A stretch of 64,000 nucleotides of DNA from Candidatus Rhodoferax odensensis. GTDB lineage: Bacteria > Pseudomonadota > Gammaproteobacteria > Burkholderiales > Burkholderiaceae_C. How positions within the stretch are numbered: position 1 is the first letter of the stretch; the number at the start of each line of letters is the position of its first letter. The notes beneath the pieces are model-generated. The model was not told the DNA's origin, made no database searches, and worked only from the letters and a program-made list of their open reading frames with translations. Below are positions 63,229 through 64,000 of the stretch, piece after piece. The position numbers and the translations under genes were made by a program. The stretch is taken from assembly GCA_016718405.1 (NCBI GenBank), contig JADKDJ010000033.1, forward strand, positions 248,001-312,000. Reading direction: 5' to 3'.

Positions 63229-64000
63229 TCAGTCGAGCTTTAGCTTGGCGGTATCAACCACCTTTTTATAGACCTCGAACTCGGCCTTGAGCTGAGCGGC
63301 GAATTGCTCTGGCGTGTTGCCAATGATGATCGAGCCGGTGTCTTCAATGCGCTTGCGCACGGCCGTGTCCTCCAGCGCTTTGCGTACCGCGGCGTTGACC
63401 TTGTCAACCACTTCACGCGGCAGACCCTTGGGCCCATAGATGCCATAGTAGGCCATGCGATTGACCGGCTCCAGGCCGACTTCCTTGAAGGTCGGAACAT
63501 TGGGCAACTGACTCAAACGCTGCGGCGCCGCGACCACGATCGGCACCAGGCGGTTGGCCTGAATGAACGGCATGGCCGAGGGCATGTTGTCGAAGGTTAT
63601 CGGCACTTGCCCGGCCACGGTGTCGTTGAGCGCCGGGCCGGCGCCGTGGTATGGGATATGGGTTATGAAGGTCCCGCTGAGGTTCTTGTACAACTCCATT
63701 TGGAGATGCCCGATGCCACCCGTGCCCGACGATGCGAACGAGTACTTGCCCGGCGAGCGCTTCAACTCGGCCAGGAAACCCTTGTAATCCTTCGCCGGAA
63801 AACCTGGGTGCACCGCAATGACATTGGGCGTCGCTGCAATGTTGATGATGGGCGTAAAGTCGGTCAAAGGGTTGTAGGGCGTACGCGGATTGATGGCAGG
63901 ATTGGCAGCCGTGGTTGACACCGTCGCCATGCCCAGCGAATAACCGTCCGGTGCGGATTTGGCGGTTTCGTTGGCACCGACCACGCCACCGCCACCAACC
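63229..64000 (-). CDS. Tripartite tricarboxylate transporter receptor (Bug family), N-terminus off right edge
   Basis: 257 codons are visible; the frame is open to the window end, so the signal peptide and first ~80 residues are missing. The visible part starts GGGGVVGANETAKSAPDGY, the typical Bug ligand-binding region, and contains IPYHGAGPALNDTVAGQVPITFDN and PNVPTFKEVGLEP. It is a periplasmic solute-binding protein for carboxylates. Bug genes are numerous in Comamonadaceae and often lack adjacent TctAB; the membrane subunits are not in this window. Confidence 0.93.
   Translation of the reverse strand, partial: VGGGGVVGANETAKSAPDGYSLGMATVSTTAANPAINPRTPYNPLTDFTPIINIAATPNVIAVHPGFPAKDYKGFLAELKRSPGKYSFASSGTGGIGHLQMELYKNLSGTFITHIPYHGAGPALNDTVAGQVPITFDNMPSAMPFIQANRLVPIVVAAPQRLSQLPNVPTFKEVGLEPVNRMAYYGIYGPKGLPREVVDKVNAAVRKALEDTAVRKRIEDTGSIIIGNTPEQFAAQLKAEFEVYKKVVDTAKLKLD

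Noticed and set aside
1..64000. Mobile elements, CRISPR arrays, defence islands or prophage
   Set aside because: No transposase, phage structural gene, regularly spaced repeat or toxin-antitoxin pair was recognised. XerD looks like the housekeeping enzyme, not an integron or phage integrase.

Overview
The window is chromosomal core sequence from a high-GC betaproteobacterium, most likely order Burkholderiales and family Comamonadaceae (Rhodoferax/Polaromonas/Acidovorax-like). The evidence is gene order: a fimT-pilV-pilW-pilX-pilY1-pilE minor pilin cluster running into ribD, leuE between carA and carB, the rpsB-to-rnhB envelope operon, and a Bug-type tricarboxylate transporter receptor at the right edge. 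No tRNA, rRNA, CRISPR array, insertion sequence or prophage was seen.

Layout. 1-2.9 kb: a truncated DUF349 gene, an 0.8-kb non-coding stretch with several hairpins, and a membrane-anchored lytic transglycosylase. 2.9-4.8 kb: a ZTP riboswitch and a perfect 27-bp palindrome ahead of glyA, then nrdR. 4.9-12.0 kb: minor pilin/PilY1 operon. 12.0-16.1 kb: riboflavin genes ribD-ribE-ribBX-ribH, then nusB. 16.1-19.9 kb: an aminotransferase, then ybgC-tolQ-tolR-tolA. 19.9-25.5 kb (minus): rlmE-ftsH-folP-glmM-GNAT, with divergent yhbY. 26-32.2 kb (minus): carA-leuE-carB, greA and a DUF4149 protein. 32.3-47.5 kb (minus): rpsB-tsf-pyrH-frr-uppS-cdsA-dxr-rseP-bamA-skp-lpxD-fabZ-lpxA-lpxB-rnhB and a SpoU methyltransferase, which together cover translation, isoprenoid and phospholipid precursors, outer-membrane assembly and lipid A. 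47.7-53.3 kb: amidase, D-amino-acid dehydrogenase, a small conserved protein, an FKBP isomerase, dut and coaBC. 53.3-59.3 kb: pyrG-kdsA-DUF1330-eno-ftsB, then pnuC with a NadR-type kinase. 59.3-64 kb: Hsp33, a gamma-carbonic-anhydrase-like protein, an EAL/HDOD protein, XerD, and the truncated Bug receptor.

Reading-frame quality. Five genes (pilW, pilY1 twice, ribD, ribBX, dxr) are interrupted by single-base indels. In every case the other frame carries on with the expected family sequence. ribD, ribBX and dxr are normally indispensable, so sequence or assembly errors are more likely than real pseudogenes. They create false gene boundaries: an apparent RibD-RibE fusion, a truncated PilW and a three-piece PilY1.

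I found no convincing undescribed multi-gene system. The most informative signals are regulatory or structural: the ZTP aptamer with its adjacent perfect palindrome, the structured intergenic region near 1.4-1.7 kb, the short Cys/His tail on the NadR-type kinase next to PnuC, and the degenerate second domain of RibBX.
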